In this document: positions 62,702-64,000 of the stretch, piece by piece
Position numbering within the stretch: the stretch's first letter is position 1
Layout of the letters: each line of letters begins with the position of its first letter
NCBI RefSeq assembly: GCF_000744255.1
Contig: NZ_JQLO01000001.1
Coordinates: 2,480,001-2,544,000 of the forward strand
Source: Carnobacterium divergens DSM 20623
GTDB lineage: Bacteria; Bacillota; Bacilli; Lactobacillales; Carnobacteriaceae
Direction of reading: 5' to 3'
DNA length: 64,000 nucleotides
Translations under genes and position numbers: made by a program
The notes under the pieces: model-generated
What the model saw: only the letters and a program-made list of their open reading frames with translations
Databases searched by the model: none
What the model was told of the DNA's origin: nothing

Positions 62702-62737
62702 AATGCTAGTATATTGTTATTTTACTAGCATTTTATT
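62702..62737 (+). terminator. Terminator after LXG cassette 2
   Basis: ATGCTAGTA pairs with TACTAGCAT, followed by TTTTATT. Confidence 0.82.
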
Positions 62738-62743
62738 CATTTA

Positions 62744-62872
62744 TTTTCACAAGAAAAATCTGCCTGTAAAAGCTGATTTCTAAACGTTCTTAAACTAAAT
62801 CAATTACTTTTCATAATCTTTCGTTGGGAAACGGTTGGGGGACGGGGACCTTGGGTTAATGGGGATTATGTA
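62744..62872 (+). repeat. Conserved 3' relic of LXG cassettes, copy 2
   Basis: Counterpart of 31937-32066: shared TTTTCACAAGAA start, GATTTCT-AACGTTCTTAAACTA core and GGTTGGGGGACGGG block, including an equivalent in-frame stop. It lies beyond the terminator of the immunity gene. Confidence 0.7.
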
Positions 62873-62900
62873 AAGCACCTCCCAAAGAAGGTGCTTTTTT
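62872..62900 (+). terminator. Terminator following LXG relic 2
   Basis: AAAGCACCT pairs with AGGTGCTTT and ends in T6. The rest of the gap to 63019 has no gene. Confidence 0.88.
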
Positions 62901-63019
62901 ATTTTACGACTAGCTAGATAGTTTGTAGAACAACACTAAAACTACATTCATTCTCAAAATTATTTTATCTAAAACAAAGGAACGCCTTCTAACTGAATTT
63001 AATCCCCATTAAAATTTTT

Positions 63020-63391
63020 TTAGCCAAGTCTTTGAATCATCAACGTACAGCGCCCAACGCTAATTTTCTTACCTGTATCGGTAGAAACAACCGCTTGCCA
63101 CACATGAGTTTGCTTTCCAGTATGAATCGGTGTAGCGGTCACAATCAAGTGTCCTTTTTGGAAACTAGCCAAATGATTGAGGTTAAGCTCCAGCCCCACC
63201 GCGACTTCTTGAGTAGTATCTAAATAAGTATTTGCACCAATACTTGCAGCCGTTTCAATTAAAATACCAGATATGCCACCATGCATGAGACCAAATGGCT
63301 GTTGGTGCTGTTCTGTAATTTCGAGAGTCAATTGAACTTCTTCTTGATTCGCCCTTTTAGTGACGATACCTAATGCTGTTAATAAATTCAT
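63020..63391 (-). CDS. Hotdog-fold thioesterase, likely DHNA-CoA thioesterase
   Basis: A 123-aa PaaI/4HBT-type hotdog thioesterase: PFGLMHGGISGILIETAASIGA carries the HGG and catalytic Glu of the family. ATG at 63391 has AAAGGAG 7 nt upstream; the longer open frame is upstream sequence without RBS. It is divergent from menB, so hydrolysis of 1,4-dihydroxy-2-naphthoyl-CoA in menaquinone synthesis (MenI role) is a good guess. A general acyl-CoA thioesterase is the alternative. Confidence 0.82.
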   Translation of the reverse strand: MNLLTALGIVTKRANQEEVQLTLEITEQHQQPFGLMHGGISGILIETAASIGANTYLDTTQEVAVGLELNLNHLASFQKGHLIVTATPIHTGKQTHVWQAVVSTDTGKKISVGRCTLMIQRLG

Positions 63392-63556
63392 GGTGAGTCT
63401 CCTTTTGTAAAAATGATTTGTCTTCATTATAATCAATTTTACGAAATTAAACGAATGAAAATCTAAAAAAACAATCATTTATCGTGTTTTTTCGTCAATA
63501 ATCAGTTAAACTAGATAGGAAGATGTTATTAAAGGAAAAGGAAGTGTCACCAAATT

Positions 63557-64000
63557 ATGGTAGAAAATTGGAAGACAATTAAAGAATATAGCGAAATATT
63601 ATTCGAAAAAACAGATCATATTGCAAAAATCACAATCAATCGTCCACAAGTGCATAATGCATTTACCCCAAAAACAGTTTCTGAAATGATTGACGCCTTT
63701 ACAATCAGTCGTGAAGATTCTGATATCGGTGTGATTATTTTAACAGGCGCAGGCGACAATGCCTTTTGTTCAGGCGGCGATCAAAGTGTTCGTGGAAATG
63801 GTGGCTACGTTGGCGAAGATGAAATTCCACGTCTAAATGTATTAGACCTACAACGCTTAATTCGTATTATTCCAAAACCAGTGGTTGCAATGGTTAAAGG
63901 CTGGTCAATCGGTGGTGGGAATGTTTTACAACTTGTTTGTGACTTAACAATTGCTGGAGACAACGCTAAGTTTGGACAAACAGGACCTAACGTTGGAAGT
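63557..64000 (+). CDS. menB: 1,4-dihydroxy-2-naphthoyl-CoA synthase, N-terminal part (runs off window)
   Basis: The first 148 residues of MenB, which closes the second ring of the naphthoquinone from o-succinylbenzoyl-CoA. Crotonase-fold motifs seen are [28 protein letters not shown] (about 74-90), [14 protein letters not shown] and [24 protein letters not shown] lies some 13 nt before the ATG. The frame remains open to the last base. It indicates menaquinone or DHNA production, which supports haem-aided respiration and fits with the haem catalase. Confidence 0.93.
   Translation, partial: MVENWKTIKEYSEILFEKTDHIAKITINRPQVHNAFTPKTVSEMIDAFTISREDSDIGVIILTGAGDNAFCSGGDQSVRGNGGYVGEDEIPRLNVLDLQRLIRIIPKPVVAMVKGWSIGGGNVLQLVCDLTIAGDNAKFGQTGPNVGS

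Overview
The window comes from a low-GC Gram-positive bacterium of the order Lactobacillales; gene content (sucrose PTS, haem catalase, menaquinone genes, LXG toxins, Rgg regulators, LPXTG anchoring) fits a Carnobacterium or close relative best. The genus is an inference from gene content, not from a marker gene. No rRNA, tRNA or CRISPR array was seen.

1-13.9 kb is mostly housekeeping: the end of a pyridoxine kinase, an NhaC-type antiporter, an Ada DNA-repair regulator, RidA, a FrnE-like DsbA protein, a lipid-type operon (DUF2177, a FakA-FakB-like fusion, DUF1295), an aquaporin, a secreted NlpC/P60 hydrolase behind a WalR box, a luciferase-like oxidoreductase and small envelope proteins.

14.2-25.8 kb is an exopolysaccharide locus of the c-di-GMP-controlled type: membrane thioredoxin, GH8 hydrolase, polytopic membrane protein, DUF2334 protein, BcsA-like glycosyltransferase, BcsB-like protein, and a membrane GGDEF protein that has lost its active site but keeps an RxxD inhibitory-site motif (a likely c-di-GMP receptor). 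A separate MHYT-PAS-GGDEF-EAL protein, probably the enzyme that sets c-di-GMP, follows.

25.9-28.2 kb is a compact AT-rich bacteriocin-like locus. Four minus-strand genes are chained by ATGA overlaps: a 20-aa peptide, a membrane thioredoxin, a Sec-type precursor ending in a six-cysteine Gly-rich peptide, and a 51-aa hydrophobic protein (candidate immunity). A divergent Rgg regulator lies beside them.

29.5-32.1 and 60.3-62.9 kb hold two nearly identical type VII secretion LXG cassettes (Lap1, Lap2, LXG toxin, immunity). They are identical in layout for 1,699 bp and then switch abruptly to different toxin tips and immunity genes; both end in the same ~130-bp noncoding relic.

Between them are PerR-boxed catalase, a MerR-type promoter in front of a broken small gene, a phosphatase, a sucrose regulon (scrR-scrB divergent from scrA-GH13), a secreted-type phosphoesterase, and at 43.0-50.9 kb the most unusual block. 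That block has three exported proteins sharing one domain and GA-type three-helix repeats, one with an LPXTG anchor and two with C-terminal dockerins, followed by a LytTR response regulator and an AgrC/ComD-type kinase. It looks like a surface assembly held together by dockerins, in a lineage where this is not standard. The rest holds a GH101-like lipoprotein, a CPBP protease/Rgg pair, and a GH73-LCP-response regulator-kinase envelope cluster. The window ends in a hotdog thioesterase and the start of menB (menaquinone).
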